The notes: generated from the letters alone by a model not told the origin. Shown: positions 9,458 to 18,840, counted from the first letter of the stretch. The stretch is 64,000 nucleotides of DNA from Paenibacillus oryzae (GCF_001675045.1 NZ_LYPA01000032.1:119198-183197); one strand, 5' to 3'. Made by a program: numbers and translations.

Positions 9458-9754
9458 TCACTTCGATTGATTTTGCTCAAGGACCTCAATACGCTTTATT
9501 AGACCCTCCAGCTCTTCCTTTGTCACCAGATTGTGTTCCTTCAATATAGCTTGAAGCTTTTGCTGTGCGGCCTTTTCAACCGTGCTCTCCATTTCCTTAC
9601 CCTTGGCAATTGCTGCGTCGATCCACACCTTCGACTCTTCTTTTGTTAATTCCCCCTTCTCCACCAGCTGCCCAACTACCTTGTCTACTTGCTCTTTTCC
9701 TATGACAGCCAATCCAAATGCCAATGATACAGCTTTTTCAATGGTTTCTTTCAT
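9458..9754 (-). CDS. Phasin-family (PhaF-like) small protein
   Basis: A 98-residue, almost wholly alpha-helical acidic/basic protein with heptad patterns. It matches the short phasin-like proteins that in Bacilli usually precede a UbiB/AarF kinase gene, as here. A hydrophobic N-terminal turn (AVSLAFGLAVIGK) is followed by two amphipathic coiled-coil helices ending in LIKRIEVLEQNQ. Phasins coat polyhydroxyalkanoate granules, but a phaC gene is not in the window, so the role may be structural partner of the kinase. AAAGGAGAG precedes the ATG. The gene starts the operon. Confidence 0.8.
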   Translation of the reverse strand: MKETIEKAVSLAFGLAVIGKEQVDKVVGQLVEKGELTKEESKVWIDAAIAKGKEMESTVEKAAQQKLQAILKEHNLVTKEELEGLIKRIEVLEQNQSK

Positions 9755-9843
9755 AAAAAATCTCTCCTTTAGCTTAACATTTTTTGTATAGTATGATCAC
9801 GAGGACAGGACGCGATACACAACATCACTGCCTCTTCAAAAAA

Positions 9844-9861
9844 CATAAAAGACCCAAAAAC
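9844..9861 (-). repeat. Conserved intergenic repeat, copy 3
   Basis: GTTTTTGGGTCTTTTATG on the minus strand, sharing the 15-base GTTTTTGGGTCTTTT core (plus a TG two bases on) with copies 1 and 2. It lies about 90 bp upstream of the phasin-like gene, the first gene of the kinase operon. The rest of the 330-bp gap 9755-10084 holds a terminator (10021-10060) and no further gene I can support. Confidence 0.65.
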
Positions 9862-10020
9862 ACAAAAAAAATGAAGACGCCTACCAGCATGCTCCACCAT
9901 CAGCACTCGACACCCTGCACACGTCTACTGGCGCTTTTTTGGTTTTTTGTGATTTTATATTAACACTCTGCCCCTGCTCCGTCAACTTAAATGGGGTGCT
10001 ATTTCTTCTTTCTCTGACTG

Positions 10021-10060
10021 CAAAAAAACAACCCGGCCCGCCTGACATGGGCGGACCGGG
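10021..10060 (-). terminator. Terminator of the large exoprotein gene
   Basis: A GC-rich stem (CCCGGTCCGCCC / GGCGGGCCGGG with one mismatch, loop of about 6) is followed on the minus strand by TTGTTTTTTTG. It lies 25 nt after the stop at 10085. Confidence 0.92.
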
Positions 10061-10084
10061 AAGCATGGCAACACAAGCAATCAA

Positions 10085-13000
10085 TTAGGGCTTGCCGCTT
10101 TCGCTTTGCTGCCTGTTATTGCTTTTCCCCCTATATTCCAGCACAGACAGCAGCAAGGCTGCAACCTGGGCTCTTGTGGCAACGGAATGGGGGCTAAAAC
10201 GGTTGTTGCCCATTCCTTCGATTATTCCCGCTTCCTCTGCGGCCGCAATATACGGCAGCGCCCAAGGCTGGATATCTCCGGCATCGGCAAAAGCAGGTTT
10301 GGCTGACGGATTCACGCTGATTCCAAGTGAACGGACCAGAATAACCGTCATCTCCGTCCGGGTCAGCGTATTGTACGGACGCAGCGTGTTATCGTCATAG
10401 CCCGTAATCACTTTTTCCGTGACCAGCTGGGCAAAAAACGATCTCGCCCATGCAGGAACTTGATTAGCGTCTGCAAAATTCATTGTGTCGCCCGCGCGCT
10501 CCTCCAGGTTTAACGCACGCCCGATCATGGTAATGAATTCCGCTCTTGTCGCCTTGGCGTCAGGACGGAAGCTGCCGTCCCCGAACCCTTTAATAATGCC
10601 GGCGGATGCAGCCTTTTTAATCGGTTCAGCTGCCCAATGATTGTCTACATCGGTAAACGAAACCGGCGTCGTTGTTGGAGACGGCGTCGAAACCGGTGTC
10701 GTCGTTGGTGTTGGCTTGCTCGACGACGTTGGCGTCGGTGCAGGCGATGGCGTCACTGTCGATGTTGGCGCTGGCGTGCTGATTGGCGATGATGTCGATG
10801 TAGACGTTGGCGTCGGCGTTGGCAGCGGCTTGCCGTTTAAATCCACAATACGCCCCTCAACAGCAGATGTCGCCGCCGTAATTGTGCCCGCCTTTTGAAT
10901 ATAGCTTGTAAACACCTCGTAATCCGGTAAATACAGCAGCTTGACGCGTCCTTCGTTATAGGCTTTTTCTAACGAAGAGTAGAAATCTCCGCCTTTTGCC
11001 GTAAACGCGTTTGTAGCCACTTCATAAGTCGCATTGAGATCAAGCGGCACGTAACGGCTGCCATTTTTGACCTCAATTCTTACGATGCGCTCATTTACAG
11101 GCTTGGTAGAATCATAGTCAAAGCGCATGCCGGCAATATGCGGGAAACGCCCGTCTTTTGTTGTTGTAATGGTGGAAACGCCATTTTCCATCGCTTCCTT
11201 GATTTCCTGGCCTGTTAGTGTAATTGTAACCAGATCATTGTTGAATGGAAGCACAGTCAGCACTTCGCCTTGCGTGATAGGGCCTTCATCGATAGATGCT
11301 CTGATGCCTCCGCCGTTCTGAAGCGCAATGACCGCATTTGTACCCGCCGCCTTTGCCGCCTCCAGCATGCCGTCCGCGATCAAATTACCAAGGTTGGTTT
11401 CCTTGGAGCGCACGTCTGCACGAACGCCGTTCAGCACAACATTGCTTTGGCCAATAACGGTGCCCGAAAGCTCCGCAACACCCGGCTTATATTTGCTGTC
11501 GAGAATTTGCTTGGCCTCTGCATCCTCCGCGATAACATAGTTGTCATTCACCTTGGCATCGACGGAAATAAGCTCCTCGTCCCAGTCCACTAATACTCCC
11601 GCTTCATCAAACAGTACCTTCAATTTGCCCAGGAACTGGCCTTTTTCGCCCGTCTGCACAATCAGCTTCGGCTTATTCTTCTCCGTCCGGTCAACGACGG
11701 CTTCGTCCAGCTTCGTGTGACTATGTCCGCCGACGATAATGTCGATGCCGGAAACCGCTTTGGCCAGCTCAATATCCGCGTCATAGCCCAAGTGAGAAAG
11801 TACGATAATTTTATTAATGCCCTGTTTTTCAAGCATAGCTACCGCATCTCTTGCGCTTTTGACGGCTTCGTTGAACTTGACGTCGCCAGGAGAAGCGATG
11901 TTTGCCGTATCCTCCGTCGTCAAGCCGATGACGCCAACCTCCTCGCCATCTACATTCAATACAATGGCCGGATAAACGCTTTTTTCGACTGCGGGACTGC
12001 CAATCTCGTCCTTGAATCGTTTGCTCAAAATAGTATCATCCGAAAAATCAATGTTGGAGGATACAAACGGAAATTTGGCGTTGCCAATAAAGTCATCCAG
12101 CACCTGCGAGTTTTTATCAAACTCGTGATTGCCAAACGTCATGGCGTCATAACCGACCAGATTCATAAATTCCAGATCGGCCTGGCCCAAATATTTGTTG
12201 AAATAAAGCGTACCGGAGAATACGTCGCCCGCATCCAGCAAAATGGGATTGACCGCTCCAGCCTTTGCTTCCTTGATTGCCGTCACGCGCCGCAAAATGC
12301 TGTTGGGCGAGCTGGTGGTATCCAGGTTGGCATGAGTGTCGTTGGTGTGCAGGATCGTAAGCGGGAAGTTCTCTCTCAGGTCAATCTGCGCAAGAACAGG
12401 ATCATGATCCGATACCCGGCCGGCAGAAGGTGAAAAATCAGCATTCAGATGGACAATATCGACCTCGGCGCCAGCAGTCAGGTTTTTGCTGACCAAAATG
12501 TGATCAAGCACCTGCGAATTGCCGTCATAGGTATAGGTGTAGCGTTCGTTCAGAGGCAGCGTGTCGATCAAATTATCCAGCTCGTTGCCTTTAAGAATGG
12601 TTGCCGTTCCCGTAAATTGAAAATCATTCAAATCTCCCAATGCCACAATGTTGGCTTCAGGATTTTGTCTCAGCACATCCTTCACAAAACCATTGACAAC
12701 AGCAGCGATCTCATGGCGTTGAGCCTCGCTAGACAATACCGGGGGCTGCGTTACGCCAAACGGGCCGTTGTCGCCGGACTTGGAATTGAAATGATTCGCA
12801 ATAACGATAACCTTTTCCCCGTTAAATTCAAACTGCGCCGCCAAAGGCTTGCGCGATGCCCTGAATGCCGCATTCTCAGGGTCAATCCGGCCCGGGTTGT
12901 GAGTCAGCTCATCTGCTGTCGCGCTGTAGCCTACGGCCTGGGTCGCGCTTCCCTTCCCGTTAGCGCTATCCGACAGCTTGACGCGGGCCGGATTGTACAG

Positions 13001-15757
13001 GAAGCCCACCCGAATGTTGCCGCCAGGCGCTCCGCCGTCCACTTTATCCTGCGGCGCAATGTCAGTGTATACATATTGCGGGCCGCCCTTCGCTATAATC
13101 GCTGCGATCAACGCAGACGGGTCGGCTTCAACAACGCCATTATCCGTCTCGCCGTTGCCGTCCTGCATCTCGACTACCCCGATAATATCCGGCTTCTTCA
13201 TGTTGGAAACAATGGATTCCGCCAGCTTGTTTGTTTTGTCCGCTCCTACTCCAGGGTAGTAGTTTTCAATGTTGTAGGAGGCAATCAGCAATTTATTATG
13301 ATCTGCCACAATGCTCGTCGTTTCCTGCTGGAACCCGCCTTGCGCAATCGCCGGCAGGTCGCCTTTGGCTGGAATCACCTTGAAGTTACCGTTGTTGTAG
13401 CCGATAACTCCCGTGACGTCGTCTGTAAACTTGTCGCCAGTATTAACCTGCTGACCCGGATTTCCATAAGCGATCAGTAGTCGCTGCGGATTCAGATTGC
13501 CTTCTTCCTTCAATACGAGACCGCCAGCAGGGGTAATGGCGTCTGTGCCGTCATTTTCGACTCGTGTCGGAATGTTGTACACTATGGAGCTGCCATTTCC
13601 GCTTGTCCAATACGGACTGAGAATAGTTGGCGCGGGAAGGGTAACAAGCATGCCCTCCAACGATTCGTAGAAGTCGATCGCATCCTCATTCGGCTGAAAC
13701 TCCTGCATATTGTCATTATCAATAATGGAGGAAGGAATAACCCGGCCGTCTTTGCCCAGAACAACGGGCTTTGGCATCTCGTATGAATGATCCGTTATGA
13801 TCACTCTTGATGTCATCGTAATCTGCGTAGAGGTCAGATTAGTGGCGCTTCCTTCGTTATATTCGGATACCGTTCCTGTAACGGCAACTAAATCGCCAAC
13901 AGCCGGCTTCAAAGCTTCGTTTGTGCTGTACACAAAAATCCCTTCGGATGTATTTACGTTTTGATCCGGCTCAGGGTCCTGCATGAAAAAGCCCTTGTAG
14001 CCGCCCGTTGCAAACGTATATCCGTATTGCGTAACGATACCCTGCACATCCTTGACGGTCTGTCCGGCAAAGGAAGTAGTATGCGCTTCGCCTTGAATAT
14101 CATGAATGCGAAGCTGCTCGGACGCTTCATAAGCGAACGTATAAACGCTGCTCTCTGCGCCGCCTGCGACTGCGATGGCTTTGATAACAACATTTTCATT
14201 CACTTTAATGGGCGAAACGTATTTGGGACTTGCTGTTGTCGGGGTGGAATTATCCGTTGTGTAATGGATCTCGGCCCCCGCTGTTGGGCTGGACAACGTA
14301 ACCTCTTGTCCAATGACAATGCGGCCTGCCCCCGGGTTCGCCATAACCGACAGCATATTTTCAACCAATGCTGACTCACCCAGGGGAATAAATTGATAAA
14401 CGTCTCTATACTGCTTAATTACACCTGTAATTCCCTCAAAGGTGACACCTGCTTGGAGCTTGGACAAATTGGAGTAAATAATAAAATCAGATCCGCCTTG
14501 CGTTGCCGTTACTGTGCTGCCTTCAACCTTCTTGATCGTCACGTTCTCCAGCGTAACCAGCTCGGATTCATGGTTTTCTCCATTTGCTGTCGACAGATCA
14601 GCCGCTGTCAGCAGCTTTGGCTCCGGCACCCCCGCATTTTCCTGGACAACTCTGTACGTCAGTCCATTCTGCGGCTTGATCTCCTGCAAATTGTTGAAAA
14701 TATCCATGACGCCGCTAACCTCAACACGATCGCCGACTTTGGCGAACGCAGGGAAGCTGTAGAGCATAATGCCGCCAGTTTCATCCTGAATATAGATGTC
14801 AGAGCCGTCGATAAACGTCACGACGCCTTCCGTCCATATATTTTGTCCTTTGTCCTTCGTTCTGGCTGCGGCGATATCGCTTTTATCCAGAATGGAATAA
14901 ACAAAAGCGGATTCAGGACTATCCGCCATGCCCGGCGCGGTTGCACGCGCCTTAATCGTCATTGCCTCATTAAGGGTAATGGGTCCCGTATACGGAGCAT
15001 ACGTAGACTCGCCCACCGTCACCTGAATCGAAGCGCCTGCCGTTTCCGTGCTCAGCGCTATTTCGGTTCCCTCAGGCCAGGCATTGGGCTCCGGCGAAGC
15101 TGTTACAGCTCTGACAGCCAGCTCGCTGTAGGAGCTGTTGCGCGGATTAGGCGTTTTGACTTCAAAATCCGCCGAATTGTTGCCAGAATCCTCGCCTCTG
15201 CTGCCTTCCGATGAATCCGCGGCAGCCTTCCGTATCGCCGCTGTCGTATTGGATAAGGCGCCGGTTGGACTGCCTTCCGCTTCATTGGCCGTTCCGTACC
15301 CGACCAAATCAATGACTGCGCCGGAATCGTCAACCAGATCCACCTTTCCATTTGTTCCGCCCATGGCTATATTGCCGCTGGCATCCGGTGTTGGCAAATC
15401 AGCTCCGTTTGCGCCTCCCGAGGCTTGCTGAACCAAATAGTAGCCTTTGGCTCCAATTGTTCCGTTTAGTCCCGTTACGTTTGATGTATTGCTCCACGAG
15501 CCCGATGCGCTGGCATATCGAACCTTCCAATTTGTCAGAGAAACAGGTTGATTAGTAGGATTATATAGTTCGATAAAATCATTTTTATATGGCGCTCCGC
15601 TGTTGCCGCCGCCTCCAAAAACCTGAGAAATAACTACATGACCGGCCTCTGCCGCCTTTACGGACACGCCCATGCCGCTTAAAGCCGTTCCAACCAGAAG
15701 AACAGCCGCCAGCATGATGCTTGTTGTCCTCTTCATTCTCGAAATCCATCCCTGCAT
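10085..15757 (-). CDS. S-layer-anchored multidomain nuclease / 5'-nucleotidase
   Basis: 1890 residues, exported and cell-surface bound. Domains in order: signal peptide (1-36), lamin-tail domain (about 40-165, VVISQVFGGGG and FIELYNPT), chitobiase-like C-terminal domain (220-290), OB-fold-like domain (295-460), second chitobiase-like domain (470-545), second OB-like region (550-815), endonuclease/exonuclease/phosphatase domain (820-1127; ASYNIENYY, VIANHFNSK, GDLNDF, SDHDPV), metallophosphoesterase (1132-1400; HTNDTHAN, DAGD, GNHEFD, GGHSHT), 5'-nucleotidase C-terminal domain (1430-1625; NGGGIRA, FNNDL), a Pro/Thr/Ser linker (1643-1700) and three SLH repeats (1700-1875) that bind cell-wall polymer. 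It would cut extracellular DNA and strip phosphate from the nucleotides. GAGAGGAGC precedes the ATG. Confidence 0.95.
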   Translation of the reverse strand: MQGWISRMKRTTSIMLAAVLLVGTALSGMGVSVKAAEAGHVVISQVFGGGGNSGAPYKNDFIELYNPTNQPVSLTNWKVRYASASGSWSNTSNVTGLNGTIGAKGYYLVQQASGGANGADLPTPDASGNIAMGGTNGKVDLVDDSGAVIDLVGYGTANEAEGSPTGALSNTTAAIRKAAADSSEGSRGEDSGNNSADFEVKTPNPRNSSYSELAVRAVTASPEPNAWPEGTEIALSTETAGASIQVTVGESTYAPYTGPITLNEAMTIKARATAPGMADSPESAFVYSILDKSDIAAARTKDKGQNIWTEGVVTFIDGSDIYIQDETGGIMLYSFPAFAKVGDRVEVSGVMDIFNNLQEIKPQNGLTYRVVQENAGVPEPKLLTAADLSTANGENHESELVTLENVTIKKVEGSTVTATQGGSDFIIYSNLSKLQAGVTFEGITGVIKQYRDVYQFIPLGESALVENMLSVMANPGAGRIVIGQEVTLSSPTAGAEIHYTTDNSTPTTASPKYVSPIKVNENVVIKAIAVAGGAESSVYTFAYEASEQLRIHDIQGEAHTTSFAGQTVKDVQGIVTQYGYTFATGGYKGFFMQDPEPDQNVNTSEGIFVYSTNEALKPAVGDLVAVTGTVSEYNEGSATNLTSTQITMTSRVIITDHSYEMPKPVVLGKDGRVIPSSIIDNDNMQEFQPNEDAIDFYESLEGMLVTLPAPTILSPYWTSGNGSSIVYNIPTRVENDGTDAITPAGGLVLKEEGNLNPQRLLIAYGNPGQQVNTGDKFTDDVTGVIGYNNGNFKVIPAKGDLPAIAQGGFQQETTSIVADHNKLLIASYNIENYYPGVGADKTNKLAESIVSNMKKPDIIGVVEMQDGNGETDNGVVEADPSALIAAIIAKGGPQYVYTDIAPQDKVDGGAPGGNIRVGFLYNPARVKLSDSANGKGSATQAVGYSATADELTHNPGRIDPENAAFRASRKPLAAQFEFNGEKVIVIANHFNSKSGDNGPFGVTQPPVLSSEAQRHEIAAVVNGFVKDVLRQNPEANIVALGDLNDFQFTGTATILKGNELDNLIDTLPLNERYTYTYDGNSQVLDHILVSKNLTAGAEVDIVHLNADFSPSAGRVSDHDPVLAQIDLRENFPLTILHTNDTHANLDTTSSPNSILRRVTAIKEAKAGAVNPILLDAGDVFSGTLYFNKYLGQADLEFMNLVGYDAMTFGNHEFDKNSQVLDDFIGNAKFPFVSSNIDFSDDTILSKRFKDEIGSPAVEKSVYPAIVLNVDGEEVGVIGLTTEDTANIASPGDVKFNEAVKSARDAVAMLEKQGINKIIVLSHLGYDADIELAKAVSGIDIIVGGHSHTKLDEAVVDRTEKNKPKLIVQTGEKGQFLGKLKVLFDEAGVLVDWDEELISVDAKVNDNYVIAEDAEAKQILDSKYKPGVAELSGTVIGQSNVVLNGVRADVRSKETNLGNLIADGMLEAAKAAGTNAVIALQNGGGIRASIDEGPITQGEVLTVLPFNNDLVTITLTGQEIKEAMENGVSTITTTKDGRFPHIAGMRFDYDSTKPVNERIVRIEVKNGSRYVPLDLNATYEVATNAFTAKGGDFYSSLEKAYNEGRVKLLYLPDYEVFTSYIQKAGTITAATSAVEGRIVDLNGKPLPTPTPTSTSTSSPISTPAPTSTVTPSPAPTPTSSSKPTPTTTPVSTPSPTTTPVSFTDVDNHWAAEPIKKAASAGIIKGFGDGSFRPDAKATRAEFITMIGRALNLEERAGDTMNFADANQVPAWARSFFAQLVTEKVITGYDDNTLRPYNTLTRTEMTVILVRSLGISVNPSAKPAFADAGDIQPWALPYIAAAEEAGIIEGMGNNRFSPHSVATRAQVAALLLSVLEYRGKSNNRQQSESGKP

Positions 15758-15923
15758 TCGTTATTGCTCCTCTCTTTATTCGTTTCGTGAGTTGTAAAGC
15801 TTGAAATTACTAAAAACATCACGCCACCATATTAGAGTAGTTAACAATTGTCATCCAGGCGTTAAATAAATATGGAGTTCAGGTAAACATGGCCTGCCAA
15901 TGGTTTCCTTTAATGGAGCTGTC

Positions 15924-16541
15924 TCAAAAAATGCTCTTCCACACATATTTGTAGTAAGCCGGAAACTCCCGCAGAATGGAATAAACGTCCCGAAGCTCGT
16001 AATAATCGGCATGGGCCCCGTATAAGGGTCCAATATCCATCCTTTTAAAGGCCAGCTTCGTTCTCGATATATGAAAATATTGCGAAATTACCATCGCGGA
16101 TTCCCAACCCGCTTCGTCCATAATCCGGGCAGCATTTCGTGCGGTCCAATCCGAGTTTATTCCTTTATTGTCCTCTATGATGCTCTCTTCCGGTATGCCT
16201 GCCTGAACAAGGTAGCTTTTCATAACCTGTGCTTCATCGAAGCCTTCTTGACCAATACCTCCACTTACGATGATGTGGTCAAAATATCCCTTGTCATACA
16301 GCTCCGCGGCCTTATCCAGTCTGGCCTTCAACCGCTCTGAGGGTTCGCCGCTATCTTCCACCTTATTCCCTAATACAACAGCAACATCCGCCTGCTTAAG
16401 CTCATCGCTCAGGCCATCTGTCAGGATGACAGCCGTATGTACAGCAAACCAGGCCAAAATTACGGCAGCCGTCAGCAGCAGACGCTTCGCCAGCCTACGA
16501 CGCAATTGCTTCCCCCCTTTCAACCAAACTAACTGGAGCAC
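15924..16541 (-). CDS. YdcF/ElyC/SanA-family (DUF218) membrane protein
   Basis: A short protein with one N-terminal membrane segment (LLLTAAVILAWFAVHTAVIL) and a DUF218 domain: VAVVLGNKV, HIIVSGGIGQEGF, VQAGIPEESIIEDNKGINS and AMVISQYFHISRTKLAF. Family members act in envelope barrier and polysaccharide functions; the reaction is not established. The start is uncertain: the longest frame opens with GTG at 16541 with a badly spaced ribosome site, while a TTG at about 16505 follows AAAGGGGGG at better spacing. The SnoaL-like gene ends about 20 bp upstream, so the two may be co-transcribed. Confidence 0.82.
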   Translation of the reverse strand: MLQLVWLKGGKQLRRRLAKRLLLTAAVILAWFAVHTAVILTDGLSDELKQADVAVVLGNKVEDSGEPSERLKARLDKAAELYDKGYFDHIIVSGGIGQEGFDEAQVMKSYLVQAGIPEESIIEDNKGINSDWTARNAARIMDEAGWESAMVISQYFHISRTKLAFKRMDIGPLYGAHADYYELRDVYSILREFPAYYKYVWKSIF

Positions 16542-16561
16542 GACTCCAAAAGCTTCCGTAT

Positions 16562-16933
16562 TTAGCCCGGAAAGCCGCTTAGATGCTCATGCACCAGCCT
16601 CCAATCTCCTTGCTCGTCCTTCAGAAATACATTGGTCGCTCTGCCGCCGCCTTGAACAAACTTGCCTTGAAAATACCCCTCATAATGGTAGTAATAAATG
16701 CAAGTAGCGGCTCCATCCGTTTTTACGACCCATTGAACCTGAGAAGCGGAATACTTTTCATCCTGAATACTCCTCCAGGCCTGTTCAAAATACGCTTGAA
16801 TCTCATCCATCGTCCTGCATTCCTTATCGCCAAACCAATAAACGGCGTCGGGATGCAGCAATCGTGCCACCTCGCTGAAATCATGGGTGTTAGTCGCCTT
16901 TATGTATTGCTCCAGCACGGCTTCAGGGAACAT
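16562..16933 (-). CDS. SnoaL-like / NTF2-fold protein
   Basis: A compact protein of about 123 residues with the NTF2-like pattern: VLEQYIKATNTHDFSEVARL, LHPDAVYWFGD, then strands with AATCIYYYHYEG and VFLKDEQGDWRLVHEHLS. The fold is used by polyketide cyclases, isomerases and many proteins of unknown role, and no catalytic set points to one of these. I chose the ATG at 16933 because GGAGAG lies 11 nt upstream; the GTG 12 nt earlier directly abuts that ribosome site. Confidence 0.78.
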   Translation of the reverse strand: MFPEAVLEQYIKATNTHDFSEVARLLHPDAVYWFGDKECRTMDEIQAYFEQAWRSIQDEKYSASQVQWVVKTDGAATCIYYYHYEGYFQGKFVQGGGRATNVFLKDEQGDWRLVHEHLSGFPG

Positions 16934-17095
16934 TACGCCAATCACTCTCCTTTTTCATAAAAATAGCAGCCCTCTATGAGCTGCTCTCGTTGCCAAACGT
17001 GTGAGTAAAACCGTAATACCTGCTATTCTCTTTACGCTTGGCTTATCTATTAAACGTTAGCTTTCCGTTAAAGGTTGCCAATAATTCATAAGCGG

Positions 17096-17239
17096 ATGGA
17101 TTTGCAAAATGAAGTAAACGAAGTCTATAATGCTTTTTTCAACGGACATAAACCGGCTCGTTCTCACATCGGGGTGTCCGAACTTGTCAGTCCTGATCTT
17201 TTAATCGAAATCGAAGCGATCGCAGTATTGGATAAATGA
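17096..17239 (+). pseudogene. RidA (YjgF/YER057c) family C-terminal remnant
   Basis: A 47-codon frame reads NEVNEVYNAFFNGHKPARSH, then IGVSELVSPDLLIEIEAIAV and LDK before TGA. This is the last third of a RidA 2-iminobutanoate deaminase, including the conserved PARS Arg and the VEIEAIA-type strand. A TAA lies in frame 27 bases before the ATG at 17096 and no N-terminal part is found upstream, so the gene is 5'-truncated. A 9-bp inverted repeat (GTCAAGCCG / CGGCTTGAC, 17248-17272) follows and may be its old terminator without a T-run. The rest of the 378-bp gap between the flanking genes shows nothing else. Confidence 0.85.
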
Positions 17240-17311
17240 GGGGTCGCGTCAAGCCGCAAACGGCGGCTTGACGATTGACCGTCGAAATCAGGTCCGGGAA
17301 ATTGCTCCTGA

Positions 17312-17887
17312 TCATTCCTTATGAAACAACGCGACATATTCGTCCTTGGTCAGTCCGAACAAAACAGTATCATGATGTCGTCCGTTCAGGTAGTAGACCT
17401 GACGCCGTACTCCCTCTTGAATACACCCTACTTTTCTCAGCATAGTTGCGGATGCTTCATTGCCTTCCAAAACAAAATTGTTGAATTTATGAAGCCTGCG
17501 CTCAAAAAAGGCGTATCTCAGCAGAATATGCAAGGCTCGAGTGCCATAGCCCTTGCCCCGATGAGGTTTATCCAATACAATGCCGATGCTGAACGTGCCG
17601 TTCCTTTCATCGATGCTGTTTAAATTAACGCCGCCAACGTTTACTCCGCCAAGGGTTTCAATAGTAAACATAATTCTTCCGTTTGTTGATGTAAAATCCG
17701 TATTTTGCTCCACAAATCTTTTGGCATCCGTCACGGTTGGCGGGAGTTCGGTTTCACATTCCAATAATTGACGCGCTGGCGTATCAAAGCCGCCGATATA
17801 ACAGCTTTCCCAATCCTCGGCTGAAATGGCTCTCAATCTAATGACATCATCCTGCCAATAGTAGTCGCTAAAATCGATTTTCTGCAT
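17312..17887 (-). CDS. GNAT-family N-acetyltransferase, RimJ/RimL type
   Basis: A 191-residue acetyltransferase with the acetyl-CoA-binding motif A near residues 125-150 (IGIVLDKPHRGKGYGTRALH, the Q/R-x-x-G-x-G/A loop seen as RGKGYG) and the C-terminal FNNFVLEGNEASATMLRKVG typical of RimJ/RimL proteins. GGGGGAC precedes the ATG. The acceptor (protein N-terminus, antibiotic or metabolite) cannot be read from sequence. It appears to stand alone. Confidence 0.88.
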   Translation of the reverse strand: MQKIDFSDYYWQDDVIRLRAISAEDWESCYIGGFDTPARQLLECETELPPTVTDAKRFVEQNTDFTSTNGRIMFTIETLGGVNVGGVNLNSIDERNGTFSIGIVLDKPHRGKGYGTRALHILLRYAFFERRLHKFNNFVLEGNEASATMLRKVGCIQEGVRRQVYYLNGRHHDTVLFGLTKDEYVALFHKE

Positions 17888-18011
17888 TTAGTTGTCCCCC
17901 GTTCCTGTTACTAACATTTTCAGTATAATCCTTTATTTATGGATACGGGTTGTATTGAACAGGTATAAAACATTTTTTCTCTTAGCCAGTGCTGCTTCCC
18001 ATCTTCTTGAT

Positions 18012-18830
18012 TTATAAGGAAACCAAATCATCCTTTTTTCGCAAGAAATAGTCCAGAGCTTTAGCGAGCATGGGCTGTAAAATTGACAAATGTCCTTCCC
18101 CTTCAAAAAGCTTGAAGTCCACCTTTAAGAGAGGTGAATTCGGGGATGAAAGGCATTTATGCATAGCCTCCGCATCCTCGGCCATGTATGGAAGCTCCTC
18201 CGAACCAACCGCCATATATAATGCCTTTTGCCCGCCCAATTGAATTTGTCCGTTGCAGAAGTCTTCAACCTTTTTCATCAGATAGCGATTTTTCCACCAT
18301 ATGGACGGGCTTCCCGCCATATAGGTTTGAAAGCACTCCGGATGGTTAAACAAGGTATGGAGAACAAAAAAACCGCCTAGCGAATGGCCGAATATAGCTT
18401 GTTTAACGGGGTTAACAGGAACAGTCCGCGCGATCTCCGGCTTTACCTTGTCCTCTATAAACCGCAGAAATTGAGAGGCGCCCCCTACCTCGGGCAGCTC
18501 CATTCCATCCGGCGATTCGTCGTTGGTTGCGTGAATCGTATAATCCCAAAACCGTCTTTTGAAATCAAAGGGTTTGTCAGTGGGATAACCGATACCAACA
18601 ATTACCGCAGGCTCGTAGCTGGCATATGTATAGTGATCCATTCGGACGCCCTCGACCGCCGAACCAAAAACAGCATTCCCATCAAGCAAATAAAGCACCG
18701 GATAACCTGCCTCCGGCGCAGGAGTATCCGGTATATAGACGTAGATGCGATATTCGCTTTGATTCTCACCAAATATCGACCACTCCTTTGTTCCGGCAAT
18801 GGAGAATGGTCTTTTAAAGCTGTCTCTCAT
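18012..18830 (-). CDS. Alpha/beta-hydrolase esterase, BesA/Fes-like ferri-siderophore hydrolase
   Basis: A 272-residue cytoplasmic esterase with nucleophile elbow GHSLGGFF (Ser about 149), the family motif YMAGSPSIWW and a C-terminal catalytic His in GEGHLSIL. It resembles trilactone siderophore esterases (BesA, IroE), which cut imported ferric enterobactin/bacillibactin to release iron. The start lies 10 bp after the stop of the siderophore-binding lipoprotein, so the two form one operon behind the divergent Fur-box promoter. Without a substrate assay it could also be a general carboxylesterase of the same family. Confidence 0.83.
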   Translation of the reverse strand: MRDSFKRPFSIAGTKEWSIFGENQSEYRIYVYIPDTPAPEAGYPVLYLLDGNAVFGSAVEGVRMDHYTYASYEPAVIVGIGYPTDKPFDFKRRFWDYTIHATNDESPDGMELPEVGGASQFLRFIEDKVKPEIARTVPVNPVKQAIFGHSLGGFFVLHTLFNHPECFQTYMAGSPSIWWKNRYLMKKVEDFCNGQIQLGGQKALYMAVGSEELPYMAEDAEAMHKCLSSPNSPLLKVDFKLFEGEGHLSILQPMLAKALDYFLRKKDDLVSL

Positions 18831-18840
18831 GGGCCGGTTA

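Noticed and set aside
10640..10850. Apparent short tandem DNA repeats (possible CRISPR or satellite)
   Set aside because: They are the codons of a Thr/Pro/Ser linker; units vary and there are no spacers.
12449..13480. Long plus-strand open frame of about 340 codons inside the exoprotein gene
   Set aside because: It is antisense to a domain-rich gene with clear motifs, has no family resemblance and no ribosome site; it arises from the GC-biased third positions of the real gene.
15790..15880. Possible Pho box (TTAACG, TGACA, TTAACT) upstream of the nucleotidase
   Set aside because: The half-sites are not at the 11-bp spacing required, so phosphate control remains a guess from function only.
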